From assembly GCA_947260035.1 (NCBI GenBank), contig CAMYOO010000041.1, positions 1 through 45,680 of the forward strand: 45,680 nt of DNA, given 5' to 3'. Position 1 is the stretch's first letter, and each line of letters begins with the position of its first letter. This DNA is from an uncultured delta proteobacterium. Lineage in GTDB: Bacteria > Myxococcota_A > UBA9160 > JAFDET01. Shown here one piece after another: positions 18,410-28,924 of this stretch. Below the pieces are notes generated by a model. The model made no database searches. It worked only from the letters and a program-made list of their open reading frames with translations, and was not told where the DNA came from. A program made the translations under genes and the position numbers.

Positions 18410-19050
18410 CGGCCTACCCACGCCGCGAACGCGTCGAGGACGCGCTTGCCGGCACCCTGGCTCTTCTCGGGATGGAACTGCACGGCGAAGATCCTCTCGC
18501 TGGCTACGGCCGCGGCCAACGGACCGCCGTAGTCGGCCTCTCCCACCACGTGACCTTCCCCTGACGGAACGGCGCGATAGGAATGAACGAAGTAGTAGCA
18601 GTCCTCCTCGGGGAGATCCTGCAGCATGGGGTGCTCGCCTCGAAAGCGGACCCGGTTCCATCCTATGTGGGGAACCCGCAGCGGCTCGCCGTCGCATCCG
18701 CGATCCGCGAAGCGCTCGACCCGGCCCGGCAGCAACCCCCAGCCCGGGGTCACTCCGTGCTCGTCGCTCTCCTCGAACAGGAGCTGGAGCCCCAGGCACA
18801 GACCCAGGTAGGGGCGCGAGGCGGCGATGGCATCCTGGATGGCGCGGTCCAGCCCCTTGGCGCGCAGGCCGGCCGCCGCGTCGGCGAAGTTGCCCACACC
18901 GGGCAGCACCACGGCGTCCGCGCGAGCGACGGCGGCGGGATCGGCGGTCACGTCCGGCACGAGACCCGAGCGCGCCAGCGCCTTGGCCACGCTGCGTACG
19001 TTGCCGAAGCCGTAGTCCACGACGGCTGCAGTGAGGGGGGCGGAAGGCAC
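18400..19050 (-). CDS. hisH: Imidazole glycerol phosphate synthase, glutaminase subunit
   Basis: A 216-residue class I glutamine amidotransferase that feeds ammonia to HisF. It has VVDYGFGNVRSV at the start, VVLPGVGNFADA, the nucleophile Cys85 in YLGLCLGLQLL, and H193/E195 in QFHPEKSQ. HIGWN and YYFVHSY are also typical of HisH. Length is normal. It is between hisB (6 bases) and the lipoprotein gene (10-base overlap), so hisH and hisF are separated by two genes but on one transcript. Confidence 0.96.
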   Translation of the reverse strand: MPSAPLTAAVVDYGFGNVRSVAKALARSGLVPDVTADPAAVARADAVVLPGVGNFADAAAGLRAKGLDRAIQDAIAASRPYLGLCLGLQLLFEESDEHGVTPGWGLLPGRVERFADRGCDGEPLRVPHIGWNRVRFRGEHPMLQDLPEEDCYYFVHSYRAVPSGEGHVVGEADYGGPLAAAVASERIFAVQFHPEKSQGAGKRVLDAFAAWVGRCR

Positions 19051-19056
19051 GACTCG

Positions 19057-19650
19057 CTACAAGGTCCCCTTCACCGAAGGGACCCCCTCCACACGCGGAT
19101 CGATCTCCACCGCCGCTCGCAATGCGCGGGCCAGGCCCTTGAAGATCGCCTCCACCACGTGGTGCGGACTGCGCCCGTAGCGCTTGTCCACGTGCAGGTC
19201 GACTCCGCCGTTCTGCGCGAAGGCGTACAGGAAGTCCTCCACCAAGCTGGCGTCGAAGTCGCCGATGCGATCGTTGGTCAACTCCACCCGGTAGACCAGG
19301 TACGCCCGGTTCGAGAGGTCGAGCGCGACCTCCACCTTGGCTTCGGCCATGGGCAGCACGAAGCTTCCGTAGCGACGGATACCGGCAGCGCTTCCCAGGG
19401 CCTGGCGCAGGGCCTGGCCCAGTGCGATGCCCACGTCCTCGACCGTGTGGTGCAGATCCACGTCCAGGTCGCCCTTGGCGCGCAGGTCCAGATCGAACAG
19501 CGCGTGCTTCGCAAGCGACTCGAGCATGTGGTCGAAGAACGCCACCCCGGTATCCACCTGGTACTGGCCGGAGCCGTCCAGGTCGAGCGCGAGCCGGATC
19601 TCAGTCTCGCGGGTCTTGCGTTCGATGACGGCTTTTCTCTGCTCGCTCAC
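19057..19650 (-). CDS. hisB: Imidazoleglycerol-phosphate dehydratase
   Basis: A 197-residue manganese enzyme that dehydrates imidazole glycerol phosphate to imidazole acetol phosphate. It has FFDHMLESLAKHALFDL, DLHHTVEDVGIALGQAL, the RYG and AEA blocks, and the C-terminal YGRSPHHVVEAIFKGLARALR with metal-binding His residues. It is the single-domain form, without the HisN-type phosphatase fused in enterobacteria. Its ATG overlaps the hisD stop (ATGA). Confidence 0.96.
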   Translation of the reverse strand: MSEQRKAVIERKTRETEIRLALDLDGSGQYQVDTGVAFFDHMLESLAKHALFDLDLRAKGDLDVDLHHTVEDVGIALGQALRQALGSAAGIRRYGSFVLPMAEAKVEVALDLSNRAYLVYRVELTNDRIGDFDASLVEDFLYAFAQNGGVDLHVDKRYGRSPHHVVEAIFKGLARALRAAVEIDPRVEGVPSVKGTL

Positions 19651-21014
19651 AGCTCCACCTCCGCGGCTCGCGCCGCTTCGCGTTCGCGCCGGGCGCGCCG
19701 GATCTTCTGAAGCCGCAGCTCCACCGAATGGCCGTGCCCCGGCAGGCCCTCCAGCTCCGCCAAGCGGATCACGTCGGCTCCCAGCTCCCGCAGCTTGGGC
19801 GGATCGAAGCGCACGAACGCCGTGCGCTTGAGGAAGTCATCGACCCCCAGCGGCGAGAAGAAGCGGGCGGTGCCACCCGTCGGCAGTACGTGATTCGGGC
19901 CGGCCAGGTAGTCGCCCACGGCCACCGGCGTGTAATGGCCCAGCAAGACCGTCCCCGCGTTCTCGACCAGGCGCAGCGCTCCGTCGGCATCGTCCACCGC
20001 CAGCACCAGGTGCTCCGGGGCGTAGGCATTCGCCACGTCCATGGCCTCTTCCAGGTTCTTCACCACCAGGATGGCGCCGCCCTTCGAGAGCGCCTGCCTG
20101 GCGATCTTGGCGCGCTCGAGCCCCTTCAGCTGACGCGCCAGCTGATCCTGGACGCGGGTCGCGATGCTCTTGGACGTGGTCACCAGAACGACGCCTGCCT
20201 GCTCGTCGTGCTCGGCCTGGGACAGCAGATCCGCGGCCACCCAGGCGGGAGTGGCCGTCTTGTCGGCCACCACCAGCACCTCGGTAGGTCCGGCCTCCGC
20301 GTCAATCGCGACCCGGCCGAAGACCAAGCGCTTGGCGGCGGCCACGTACTGGTTGCCCGGCCCCACGATCTTGTCCACGCGCGGCACGGACTCGGTGCCG
20401 AAGGCCAATGCGCCGATCGCCTGAGCCCCACCCATGCGGAATACACGGTGCACGCCCGCCACGCGCGCCGCCATCAACACGTCGGGCCGGATCGACCCGT
20501 CAGCCTGGGGCGGTGTCGCCATCACGATCTCGGGCACCTCCACCACCGACGCGGGAATCGCGTTCATGATCACCGACGACGGATAGGCAGCCTTGCCGCC
20601 GGGCACGTAGATTCCCACGCGTTCCAGCGCGCGGACCCGGTGGCCCATGAAGGCGCCGCCCTCCTCGCGCATCTCCCAGCTTCCCGCGATGCGCTTCTTG
20701 TGGAACTGGCGCACGCGCATGGCCGCCTTGCCGATGGCCGCCCGATCTGCGGGGTCCACCTGCTCGACGCCGGCATCCCATTCCTGGGGAGTGACCTCCA
20801 GCACGCTGACCTTTGCGCGGTCGTGCTTACGCACCAGACCGAGCAACGCCTCGTCACCGCCGTCGCGAACCTGGTCCAGGATCTTGCGAACCGTCTTCTC
20901 GACGGACGGATCCTCTTGTTCCCGGCGGTCGATGAGCTTCTTCAACGCGGTGCGAAAGCGCGGCTCACCGGTCTTGTAGACCGGAAGGATCGCCTTGGTG
21001 GTTCGAGCGGCCAT
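19647..21014 (-). CDS. hisD: Histidinol dehydrogenase
   Basis: A 455-residue zinc enzyme that makes histidine from histidinol in two NAD-dependent oxidations. It has [62 protein letters not shown], the SQAEHDEQA motif with zinc and catalytic His/Glu, and [23 protein letters not shown]. The C-terminus is followed by a basic helix of about 25 residues ([22 protein letters not shown]) beyond the usual end. The ATG overlaps the murA stop by one base (TGATG). No hisG lies between murA and hisD, although that is its usual place in several related lineages. Confidence 0.96.
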   Translation of the reverse strand: MAARTTKAILPVYKTGEPRFRTALKKLIDRREQEDPSVEKTVRKILDQVRDGGDEALLGLVRKHDRAKVSVLEVTPQEWDAGVEQVDPADRAAIGKAAMRVRQFHKKRIAGSWEMREEGGAFMGHRVRALERVGIYVPGGKAAYPSSVIMNAIPASVVEVPEIVMATPPQADGSIRPDVLMAARVAGVHRVFRMGGAQAIGALAFGTESVPRVDKIVGPGNQYVAAAKRLVFGRVAIDAEAGPTEVLVVADKTATPAWVAADLLSQAEHDEQAGVVLVTTSKSIATRVQDQLARQLKGLERAKIARQALSKGGAILVVKNLEEAMDVANAYAPEHLVLAVDDADGALRLVENAGTVLLGHYTPVAVGDYLAGPNHVLPTGGTARFFSPLGVDDFLKRTAFVRFDPPKLRELGADVIRLAELEGLPGHGHSVELRLQKIRRARREREAARAAEVEL

Positions 21015-22273
21015 CAGGACTCCCTCCGAATGTCGGCACCGAGAGAGCGCAGCTTCTCTTCGATGCGTTCGTATCCGCGATCGATGTGGTAGACGCGGTT
21101 CACCGTGGTCGTGCCCTCCGCGGCGAGCCCCGCCACCAGCAGGCAAGCCGATGCCCGCAGGTCGGTGGCCATCACCTGCGCACCCGCCAGCCGCGCCACG
21201 CCGCGCACCAGAGCCGCGCGACCTTGAAGCGAAATGTCGGCACCCATGCGCTGCAGCTCCGGAACGTGCATGAAGCGATTCTCGAATACGTTCTCGGTAA
21301 CCACGCTGGAGCCGTCGGCGGTGCACAGCGCCGCCAGAAGCTGCGCCTGCATGTCCGTGGGGAAGCCGGGGTAGGGCGCGGTGCTGACGTCCACGCCGCG
21401 AAGCGGCTGCCCGGCCCGCGCGCGCACGCGGTCGGCTGCGACCTCCAGCTCGGCGCCGCCCTCGCGCAGCTTCTCCAGCACCGCGTCCAGATGGGTCGGG
21501 TCGGTACCCGTCACGGTCACGTCGCCACGCGTCGCGATGCCCGCCGTGAGAAGCGTTCCGGTCTCGATGCGGTCGCCGCTCACCGTGTGGTGGATGCCGC
21601 GCAGCCTGCGCACGCCGCGCACGCGGATGCAATCGCTGCCGGCGCCCTCCAGGTCCACACCCATGCGCGCCATTGCGTCCGCGAGCTCCAGCACCTCGGG
21701 CTCGCGCGCGGCGTTCTCGATCAGGGTCTCGCCCTGCGCCAGCGCCGCGGCCATCATCACGTTCTGGGTGCCGTTGACGCTCACCACGTCGAAGACCACG
21801 CGGCCGCCCACCAACTGCTCGACGCGGGCTTCCACGGTCCCGTGGTCCAGCGAGATCTTGGCGCCCAGGGCGGCGAAGCCCTTCAGGTGCTGGTCGATCG
21901 GGCGCACGCCGATGGCGCAACCGCCGGGCTCGGAAACCCGGGCCAGGCCGCAGCGGCCCAGCAGCGGGCCCAGCACCATGAACGAGGCGCGCATCTTGCG
22001 CACCAGGTCGTAGGGCGCCTCCGGCTCCACGATTCGCGAGGCGTCGATGCGCAGCGTGTGGGGCTCGTCGGGAAGCCACTCCGCCTGGGCGCCCAACGCG
22101 CACAGAAGCTCCAGCATGGCGTCCACATCGCGCACGCGCGGCGCGTTGGCAAGCCGGGTCTCGCCTTCGGCCAGGAGCGCCGCGGCCATCAATGCCAGGG
22201 TGGCGTTCTTGGAGCCCGACGCCTGCACGGCGCCCTCCAGCCGCGGCCCACCGCGTACGACGATGCGGTCCAT
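21014..22273 (-). CDS. murA: UDP-N-acetylglucosamine 1-carboxyvinyltransferase
   Basis: A 419-residue enzyme for the first committed step of peptidoglycan synthesis: transfer of enolpyruvate from PEP to UDP-GlcNAc. The SGSKNATL lysine near residue 22 and the catalytic Cys119 in [14 protein letters not shown] are present, so it should be fosfomycin-sensitive. [14 protein letters not shown] and the [17 protein letters not shown] block are diagnostic. It abuts prmC (next base) and overlaps hisD by one base. Confidence 0.96.
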   Translation of the reverse strand: MDRIVVRGGPRLEGAVQASGSKNATLALMAAALLAEGETRLANAPRVRDVDAMLELLCALGAQAEWLPDEPHTLRIDASRIVEPEAPYDLVRKMRASFMVLGPLLGRCGLARVSEPGGCAIGVRPIDQHLKGFAALGAKISLDHGTVEARVEQLVGGRVVFDVVSVNGTQNVMMAAALAQGETLIENAAREPEVLELADAMARMGVDLEGAGSDCIRVRGVRRLRGIHHTVSGDRIETGTLLTAGIATRGDVTVTGTDPTHLDAVLEKLREGGAELEVAADRVRARAGQPLRGVDVSTAPYPGFPTDMQAQLLAALCTADGSSVVTENVFENRFMHVPELQRMGADISLQGRAALVRGVARLAGAQVMATDLRASACLLVAGLAAEGTTTVNRVYHIDRGYERIEEKLRSLGADIRRES

Positions 22274-23145
22274 CTACGCTTCCCCTCCGGCCAGTGCGCT
22301 GACCGCGCGCTCGCGCCCGGCCAGATCGCGGTGCGTGCGCACGTCGCGCCAGCCTGCGTCGCTGCACAGCTGCAGCAGCGCCGGGGCCTGACGTGGATCG
22401 ATCTCCAGGGCCAGCACGCCGCCCGCTTCCAGGTAGTCGGACGCCTCGGCCACCAGGCGCCGCAACACCTCCAGCCCGTCGGCCCCGGCGTAGAGGGCCG
22501 ACTCCGGCTCGTGGCGCAGCTCCGGCGCCAGGCTGTCGGCCTCGCCGCGGCCGATGTAGGGCGGGTTGGAGATGACCAGATCGAAGCGCTCGCCGGCCAG
22601 CGGCTCGAACAAGTCGCCCTCGGCGAACGCGACGCGGTCGGCCAGGCCCAGGCGCTCGGCATTGCGGCCGGCCACCGCCAGGGCGGCGGCCGAGAGGTCC
22701 GTCGCCACCACCCGCGCCTTGGGGCGCTCGGCGGCCAGGGCCAGCGCCACGGCGCCCGACCCGGTTCCCACGTCCAGCACCCGCAGCTCCGCCTCCGTGT
22801 CGGGCAGGCGCTCCAGGGCGGCCGTCACCAGGGTCTCGGTCTCGGGGCGCGGCACCAGGACGTCCTGCGTGACCTCGAAGGACAGCGACCAGAACTCCCG
22901 GCTCCCGGTCAGCAACGCCACGGGAATCCGCTCGTCGGCGCGGCGCTGCACCAGCTCGCGGAAGCGGCCGCGCTCCGTTTCCTCGACCGGCTTCTCGCAG
23001 TCCAGGTAGAGACGCAGCCGGTCGCACTCCAGCGCGTAGGCCAGCAGCACCTCGGCATCCAGACGTGCCGTGTCGATGCCGCGAGACGTGAAGTGGTCCG
23101 TCGTCCAGCGCAGCAGGTCGAGCACCGTCCAGACCCGTTCGGCAC

Positions 23146-23149
<4 letters not shown>
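22274..23149 (-). CDS. prmC: Peptide chain release factor N5-glutamine methyltransferase
   Basis: A 291-residue SAM-dependent methyltransferase that modifies the glutamine of the GGQ motif in release factors. It has [27 protein letters not shown], the SAM motif [16 protein letters not shown] (about residues 124-140), and the catalytic NPPYIG at 195-200. It overlaps its substrate gene prfA by 4 bases (ATGA), the usual pairing. The C-terminal end lacks the long helix of some homologues but is within the normal range. Confidence 0.95.
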
Positions 23150-24216
<1,067 letters not shown>

Positions 24217-24471
24217 GCCAAAGCCTCGTCCCCAACGTCCGTATGGGGCGTCTCCGAGGGCTCCAGAATCCAGGGGGTGGTTTCGAGATACGTACGGGGA
24301 GCGGTGCCGCGGACAGTCGGGTGTGGTTCGCCAGGAGGCCTAGGGGCCCCTAACGATGTCCTCGCACCAGATGGTTCTCCATCCACAACACGTCGAATTG
24401 GATAGCCTTTCCGCCCCTGGGCCGCAAACCCCGGGCGGCCTCGAGAGCGCCCGGACAGGGGCCGACGGCCG

Positions 24472-25551
24472 TCAGGCGACGCTTCCGTAGAGGGCCTCCA
24501 GGCGTGCGGCCACATCCTCCCAGCGGAACTGCGCCGCCCGCTCGGCGGCGCGCCGGCTGTGTTCCACCCGGACGTCCGGATCGGCCAGCAGCGCCGCCAG
24601 GCACCCCGCCGATGCCTCCCAGTCGGCCGGGTCCACCAGGGTGCCCCCGCCCGCCACCACCTCGCGGTTCGCGGAGCGATCCGAGGTGATCACCGGGGTG
24701 CCGTAGCTCATGGCCTCCAGCAGCGTGATGCCGAAGCCCTCCTCCCAGGACGGGCAGATGTAGGCCAGGGCCCCCCGGTAGAGCTGCTCCAGCTGCGCCG
24801 GCGAGACCCGACGCTGCCACGTCAGGCGTCCCTGCTCGCGCAGCGTGGGGAAGGACTCCTCCACCGTGCGCTCTCCCTCGAAGCCGGGAATCCCCACCAC
24901 CACCAGGCGCAGTCCCGGCACCGCGGCCACGGCGCGGGTCACGTGCTCGTAGTTCTTGCGGGCTTCGATTCGCGCCACGATCAGAGCGTAGGGTCCCGCC
25001 GGACCCTCCTCGGCGCCCTGATCGGGAACGGGCGAGGGATCCCCCTCCAGGCTGCGCGGCCAGCCGTAGCCGGTGACGGCGATGCGGTCGGCCTCGATCC
25101 CCAGCTCGGAGACCATCTCGTCCCGGAGCGTCTCGGTCAGGACGGTATAGAGGTCCGCGCGCTCCAGGACGCGCCGCAGCTTGTCGGCGCGCCCCTCCTG
25201 GAAGGCCGAAGACTGGTACGGGTTGGGCCGCAGCGTCCAGACGTCGTGGACGTGCAGGATGCGGGTGCGAAAGGGCAGGGAGGGCAGCTTGTGGTAGCTG
25301 CTGTGCAGGATCCTCCCGCGCAACGGGAGGTCCAGGGACAGGTAGGGGTGGTAGGCGCGCAGCGGGGTGCAGCCCAAGGCTCGCAGCGCCTCCAGGTTCT
25401 GCGCCGGCGGCCCGGCGCCGCGGCGGTAGAGGAAGACCGGATCCACGTCGCGGCCGTAGCGCTTCAGCGCCAGGAAGTAGTGGGTGCCGACGTTGCCCAC
25501 GCCGTGGTTCAGCGAGAGCGCGCTGCGCGTGTTGTCGAGGTAGACCCTCAC
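24472..25551 (-). CDS. Glycosyltransferase family 4-type (GT-B)
   Basis: A 359-residue glycosyltransferase of the group 1 type. The C-terminal half has YALIVARIEARKNYEHVTRA and the donor-binding PSWEEGFGITLLEAMSYGTPVITSDRSANREVVAGGG, with the E-x7-E pattern. The N-terminus (RVYLDNTRSALSLNHGVGNVGTHYF) is acceptor-specific and unknown. The GTG at 25551 was chosen because the open frame upstream encodes only the 9-base tandem repeat. It probably builds a surface glycan or glycolipid. It is divergent from a methyltransferase gene and sits, with it, between rho and prfA. Confidence 0.85.
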   Translation of the reverse strand: MRVYLDNTRSALSLNHGVGNVGTHYFLALKRYGRDVDPVFLYRRGAGPPAQNLEALRALGCTPLRAYHPYLSLDLPLRGRILHSSYHKLPSLPFRTRILHVHDVWTLRPNPYQSSAFQEGRADKLRRVLERADLYTVLTETLRDEMVSELGIEADRIAVTGYGWPRSLEGDPSPVPDQGAEEGPAGPYALIVARIEARKNYEHVTRAVAAVPGLRLVVVGIPGFEGERTVEESFPTLREQGRLTWQRRVSPAQLEQLYRGALAYICPSWEEGFGITLLEAMSYGTPVITSDRSANREVVAGGGTLVDPADWEASAGCLAALLADPDVRVEHSRRAAERAAQFRWEDVAARLEALYGSVA

Positions 25552-25595
25552 GGCCCGCGAGGGTACCCCGGCATTCCGGTGCAGCCCGCGGCGCC

Positions 25596-25649
25596 GGTGA
25601 CCCCAGTGACCCCGTTGACCCCGTTGACCCCGTTGACCCCGTTGACCCG
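25596..25649 (+). repeat. Six tandem 9-base units between divergent genes
   Basis: Six consecutive 9-mers: GGTGACCCC, AGTGACCCC, three times GTTGACCCC, then GTTGACCCG. They lie in the 124-base gap between the divergent glycosyltransferase and methyltransferase genes. Each GTTGACC holds a near -35 hexamer (TTGACC versus TTGACA), so copy number could affect transcription. They might also be regulator half-sites or a simple slippage array. Confidence 0.9.
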
Positions 25650-25675
25650 GCAGGCCGGTGCTAGCCTGCACGGGC

Positions 25676-26443
25676 ATGGCCGACCCCCGCTACTCGGAGC
25701 TGCTCGACTCGATCGAGGCCACCCAGCACAGCCGCTCGGGCAGCTTCGAGGAGGCGCTGGCCATCGCCGATCCGCTGGCCCGCGGCCGCGCGCTGGACGT
25801 TCCCTGCGGCCCCGGCCGCATGGCCGAGGCGCTGGGCCAGCTGGGATTCCGCGCCTTCGGGGCGGACCTGGACAGCGAGGGCTACGGCGGCTCGACGCCG
25901 TTCTGCACCCTGGACCTGAACCGGCCGCTCCCCTACGCCGACGCCAGCTTCGGCTTCGTCTATTGCGGCGACGGCATCGAGCACCTGGAGAACCCGTTCC
26001 TGCTGCTGCGCGAGCTGGCGCGGGTCGTGGAGAGCGACGGGGTCCTGGTGATCGTCACCCCCAACTACCTGAACATCGAGCGGCGCCTGCAGTTCCTGCT
26101 CACCGGCTCCCTGGCCAAGCCTCCCCGGCGCGCCCCCAACTACTACGAGGGCTCGCCTTTTGATCGCGGCCATATCAACCCACTCACCCTGACGCGCCTG
26201 GCCTACATGGCCGAGAACGCCGGCCTCGAGCTGGTGGAAGCGCGCACGCTGCTGCCGCGCAAGGGCCAGCGCTGGCTGGCGCCGCTGGCGCTGCTGGTGC
26301 GCGCGCTGTCTGCGCTGTCGAAGCCCAAGCGAAAGCGCGACCTCTTCGCCGAGCACACCCAGAGCTGGCGCATGCTCATGGGTGGCAAGCAACTCCTCGC
26401 GGTGTTCCGCCGCGCGCGGAAGCCGCTCGTCCCGTCGGCCTGA
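25676..26443 (+). CDS. Class I SAM-dependent methyltransferase
   Basis: A 255-residue methyltransferase. The SAM-binding motif is ALDVPCGPGRMAEALGQLGFRAFGADLD, and FVYCGDGIEHLENPFLLLRELARVV is the typical motif after the fourth strand (Methyltransf_11/UbiE-like). The C-terminal quarter is basic (SKPKRKRDLF). Its target is unknown; pairing with a divergent glycosyltransferase suggests methylation of a sugar or lipid. The ATG at 25676 was preferred to an earlier in-frame GTG because the conserved N-terminus starts there. It converges on rho, with a long hairpin between the two. Confidence 0.82.
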   Translation: MADPRYSELLDSIEATQHSRSGSFEEALAIADPLARGRALDVPCGPGRMAEALGQLGFRAFGADLDSEGYGGSTPFCTLDLNRPLPYADASFGFVYCGDGIEHLENPFLLLRELARVVESDGVLVIVTPNYLNIERRLQFLLTGSLAKPPRRAPNYYEGSPFDRGHINPLTLTRLAYMAENAGLELVEARTLLPRKGQRWLAPLALLVRALSALSKPKRKRDLFAEHTQSWRMLMGGKQLLAVFRRARKPLVPSA

Positions 26444-26524
26444 CCCCTCCGCGAGCGAAGCCGGAGCCTCTGACCGGCGCGTGCATCCGCGCGGGCGTCC
26501 CTCGGGGCGCCCCCGCGAATGCAC

Positions 26525-26555
26525 GGCAACTAAAGGGACTGTCCCTTTAGTTGCC
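26525..26555. terminator. Perfect 14-bp-arm hairpin between convergent genes
   Basis: GGCAACTAAAGGGA, loop CTG, TCCCTTTAGTTGCC: a perfect palindrome with 14-base arms and a 3-base loop. It lies between the methyltransferase stop (26443) and the rho stop (26560), so it can end transcripts from both sides. The A+T-rich middle of the arms and the perfect match also fit a dispersed palindromic repeat; only this one copy was seen here. Confidence 0.75.
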
Positions 26556-26559
26556 GGGG

Positions 26560-27993
26560 TCAGGAGTTCATGGAGGCGAGGAACTCTTCGTTGGAGTCCG
26601 TGGCCTTGACCTTCTCCAGCAGGAACTCCATGGAGTCCACCGGGGAGAGCGGCGACAGCACCTTGCGCAGCAGATACATGCGGCTCAGCGTCTCTTCGCT
26701 GAGCAGCAGCTCCTCGCGCCGGGTCGCCGAGCGGTTGATGTCGATGGCCGGGTAGGTGCGCCGGTCGGCCAGCTTGCGGTCCAGGACCAGCTCGCTGTTG
26801 CCGGTGCCCTTGAACTCCTCGAAGATCACCTCGTCCATCCGCGAGCCCGTGTCGATCAGCGCCGTGCCCACGATGGTGAGGCTGCCGCCTTCCTCCACGT
26901 TGCGCGCCGCGCCGAAGAAGCGCTTGGGCTTGTGCAGGGCGTTGGAATCCACGCCTCCCGAGAGGATCTTGCCGGAGTGCGGCACCACGGTGTTGTGGGC
27001 CCGCGCCAGGCGCGTGATCGAGTCCAGCAGGATCACCACGTCGCGCTTGTGCTCGGTCAGGCGTTTGGCCTTCTCGATCACCATGTCGGCGACCTGCACG
27101 TGGCGGGTGGCGGGCTCGTCGAAGGTGGAGGAGATCACCTCGGCCTTCACGTTGCGCTGCATGTCGGTCACCTCCTCGGGCCGCTCGTCGATCAGCAGCA
27201 CGATGAGGTACGCCTCGGGCTGGTTCTCCGCGATGGCGTTGGCGATGTCCTTGAGGATCATCGTCTTGCCGGCCTTGGGCGGCGAGGTGATCAGCGCGCG
27301 CTGCCCCTTCCCGATGGGCGCGATGAGGTCGATGATGCGGGTGGTGAGCCCCCCGGTCTTCGCCTCCAGGTTGAACTTCTCCAGCGGGTAGAGGGGCGTC
27401 AGGTTGTCGAAGAGGATCTTGTGCCGAGCCGCCTCGGGCTTCTCGAAGTTGATGCTCTCGACCTTGAGCAGGGCGAAGTAGCGCTCTGTCTCCTTGGGCG
27501 GCCGGATCTGGCCCTTGATGGTGTCGCCCGTGCGCAGGCCGAAGCGGCGAATCTGCGACGGCGAGACGTAGATGTCGTCTGGGCCGGGCAGGTAGTTCTG
27601 ATCGGGGGCGCGCAGGAAGCCGAAGCCGTCGGGCAGCGTCTCCAGGCAGCCCTCCGCGAAGATCTTCTCGTCCGCGTCGGTCTTCGCCTTCAGGATCGCG
27701 AAGATCAGATCCTGCTTGCGGAGCCCTGCGGCGTTTTCGACGTTGAGCCCCTCGGCGAGCCCGGCCAGCTGCTCCATGGGCTTGTGCTTGAGGTCGGTGA
27801 CGTACATGCGCTCGCCGCCGTCGTCGTCGTCCTCGGTGTAGATCATGTCCGTGTTGTCGTACTCCTCGTCCAGGGGCGAGAAGTCCTGATCCATTCCGCT
27901 CATCCGGGGCGCGCGGTTTCCGCGCGATCCGTTGCCGCGCGGGCGGCGGCCCTTGCCGCGCGGTCGCCCTGAAGTTCGATTGCCTTGGGACAC
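26560..27993 (-). CDS. rho: Transcription termination factor Rho
   Basis: A 477-residue hexameric RNA helicase. It has a short basic, Gly/Arg-rich and then acidic N-terminal extension (about residues 1-65), the Rho N-terminal domain, the cold-shock-like RNA-binding domain ([40 protein letters not shown]), Walker A SPPKAGKT (237-244), [11 protein letters not shown], Walker [15 protein letters not shown] and the secondary RNA site around [13 protein letters not shown]. The GTG at 27993 has AAGAGG 5 bases upstream; an internal ATG at residue 31 is an alternative. Its 3' end meets the palindromic hairpin. A leader of nearly 280 bases precedes it. Confidence 0.95.
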   Translation of the reverse strand: MSQGNRTSGRPRGKGRRPRGNGSRGNRAPRMSGMDQDFSPLDEEYDNTDMIYTEDDDDGGERMYVTDLKHKPMEQLAGLAEGLNVENAAGLRKQDLIFAILKAKTDADEKIFAEGCLETLPDGFGFLRAPDQNYLPGPDDIYVSPSQIRRFGLRTGDTIKGQIRPPKETERYFALLKVESINFEKPEAARHKILFDNLTPLYPLEKFNLEAKTGGLTTRIIDLIAPIGKGQRALITSPPKAGKTMILKDIANAIAENQPEAYLIVLLIDERPEEVTDMQRNVKAEVISSTFDEPATRHVQVADMVIEKAKRLTEHKRDVVILLDSITRLARAHNTVVPHSGKILSGGVDSNALHKPKRFFGAARNVEEGGSLTIVGTALIDTGSRMDEVIFEEFKGTGNSELVLDRKLADRRTYPAIDINRSATRREELLLSEETLSRMYLLRKVLSPLSPVDSMEFLLEKVKATDSNEEFLASMNS

Positions 27994-28269
27994 GGTGACC
28001 TCTTGGATAGTGACGGGGGTTGGGTTGGAGTTCCCGGGACTCGGAGAGCGTGGAGGAGTTCCGAGACCGGCGGTCCGCCCGGTGGCGGTCCTTGCCCTCG
28101 ATCGGGGCAGGGGATGGCTGGTGTGGCTTAGCTTCTCGTTCGGAAATTCAGCCCTTGAAGTTGAGTGGTTTGAGTGCCTGCGGGTCTGGTCCCGCACTCG
28201 ACCTGTGCCTGGAGAATTCGCTCTGTGTTCTTCAAGAGAACGCGGTCGATCGACCGCTCGAAAAAAACC
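27994..28269 (-). other. Leader region between pgeF and rho
   Basis: About 276 bases without a supported gene. It includes the rho ribosome site (AAGAGG near 28000) and is less G+C-rich around 28120-28280, where rho promoter or autoregulatory signals would be expected. No riboswitch or small RNA fold was recognised by eye. Confidence 0.5.
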
Positions 28270-28924
28270 CTACGCCGGGCCCTGAGGGCTGTCAAGGGCG
28301 GCCTCCGGGCGGTTCGCAGCGCGAACGAAGTGCAGCAAACGACCCGCGCGCGCGCCGTCGCGCCGGTACGAATGGAAACGGACGGCATCGCAGCGGGTGC
28401 AGTCCGCCGCCGCCATGCCGATCGCGTGCGGAGGAAGGCCCGCGGACTCCAGTGCCCGGCGCGCCAGCGCTCCCAGGTCTACGCGCCCTTGATCGGGGCC
28501 GGTGGGAACCAGCGCAGCTTCCAGATCGGTGCCGAAGCGCTGCCGCAGCGGAACCAGCACGGGCGCGTCCACCTCGTAGCAGCACGGTCCCACGTGGTGC
28601 ATCCAGGCCGGCGCCGATAACCCCGAGGGCAAGCCCCTTCCAGCCGGCGTGCACGGCCGCCACACGCAGCGCGCCGCGCACTCCCATGAGTATGGGGACG
28701 CAGTCGGCCGTCAGCACGCCCACGGCGCGCCCCGGCGCGTCGGTCCAGACGGCATCCGCCTCGGCGGGTTGCACCACACCCCGCGCATCCGCCCGGGCCA
28801 CGGCGATGCCGTGCACCTGACGCGGCCGCGACAGCCCCGCCGGCTCGGAGCTTCCGCGCAGGCCGAAGCCGTGCTCCACGCCCCATTCCATGAGCAGCGG
28901 ATCGCTGAGGAAGCCCGCGCTCAC
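28270..28924 (-). pseudogene. pgeF: PgeF/YfiH laccase-domain protein, frameshifted
   Basis: PgeF (YfiH) is a peptidoglycan editing enzyme. The frame from 28924 (GTG) gives PRQVHGIAV, VLTADCVPILMGV and VAAVHAGWKGLALGVIGAGLDA, with the His and Cys of the metal site. It then leaves the family at about 28607. A second frame takes up with HVGPCCYEVDAPVLVPL, VDLGALARRALE, CTRCDAVRFHSYRRDG and GRLLHFVRAANR, ending at 28270. Compared with E. coli YfiH, about 15 residues are missing at the join and the frame changes. As with dnaG, this may be a real mutation or a sequence error. The start overlaps the rluD stop (GTGA). Confidence 0.75.

Noticed and set aside
25596-25649. CRISPR-like array
   Set aside because: Units are 9 bases with no spacers; it is a simple tandem repeat.
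24559-26163. A 534-codon plus-strand frame over the glycosyltransferase and methyltransferase
   Set aside because: Antisense to the glycosyltransferase and out of frame with the methyltransferase; no domain.
28590-28620. Programmed frameshift in pgeF
   Set aside because: No slippery sequence, and about 15 family residues are missing at the join.
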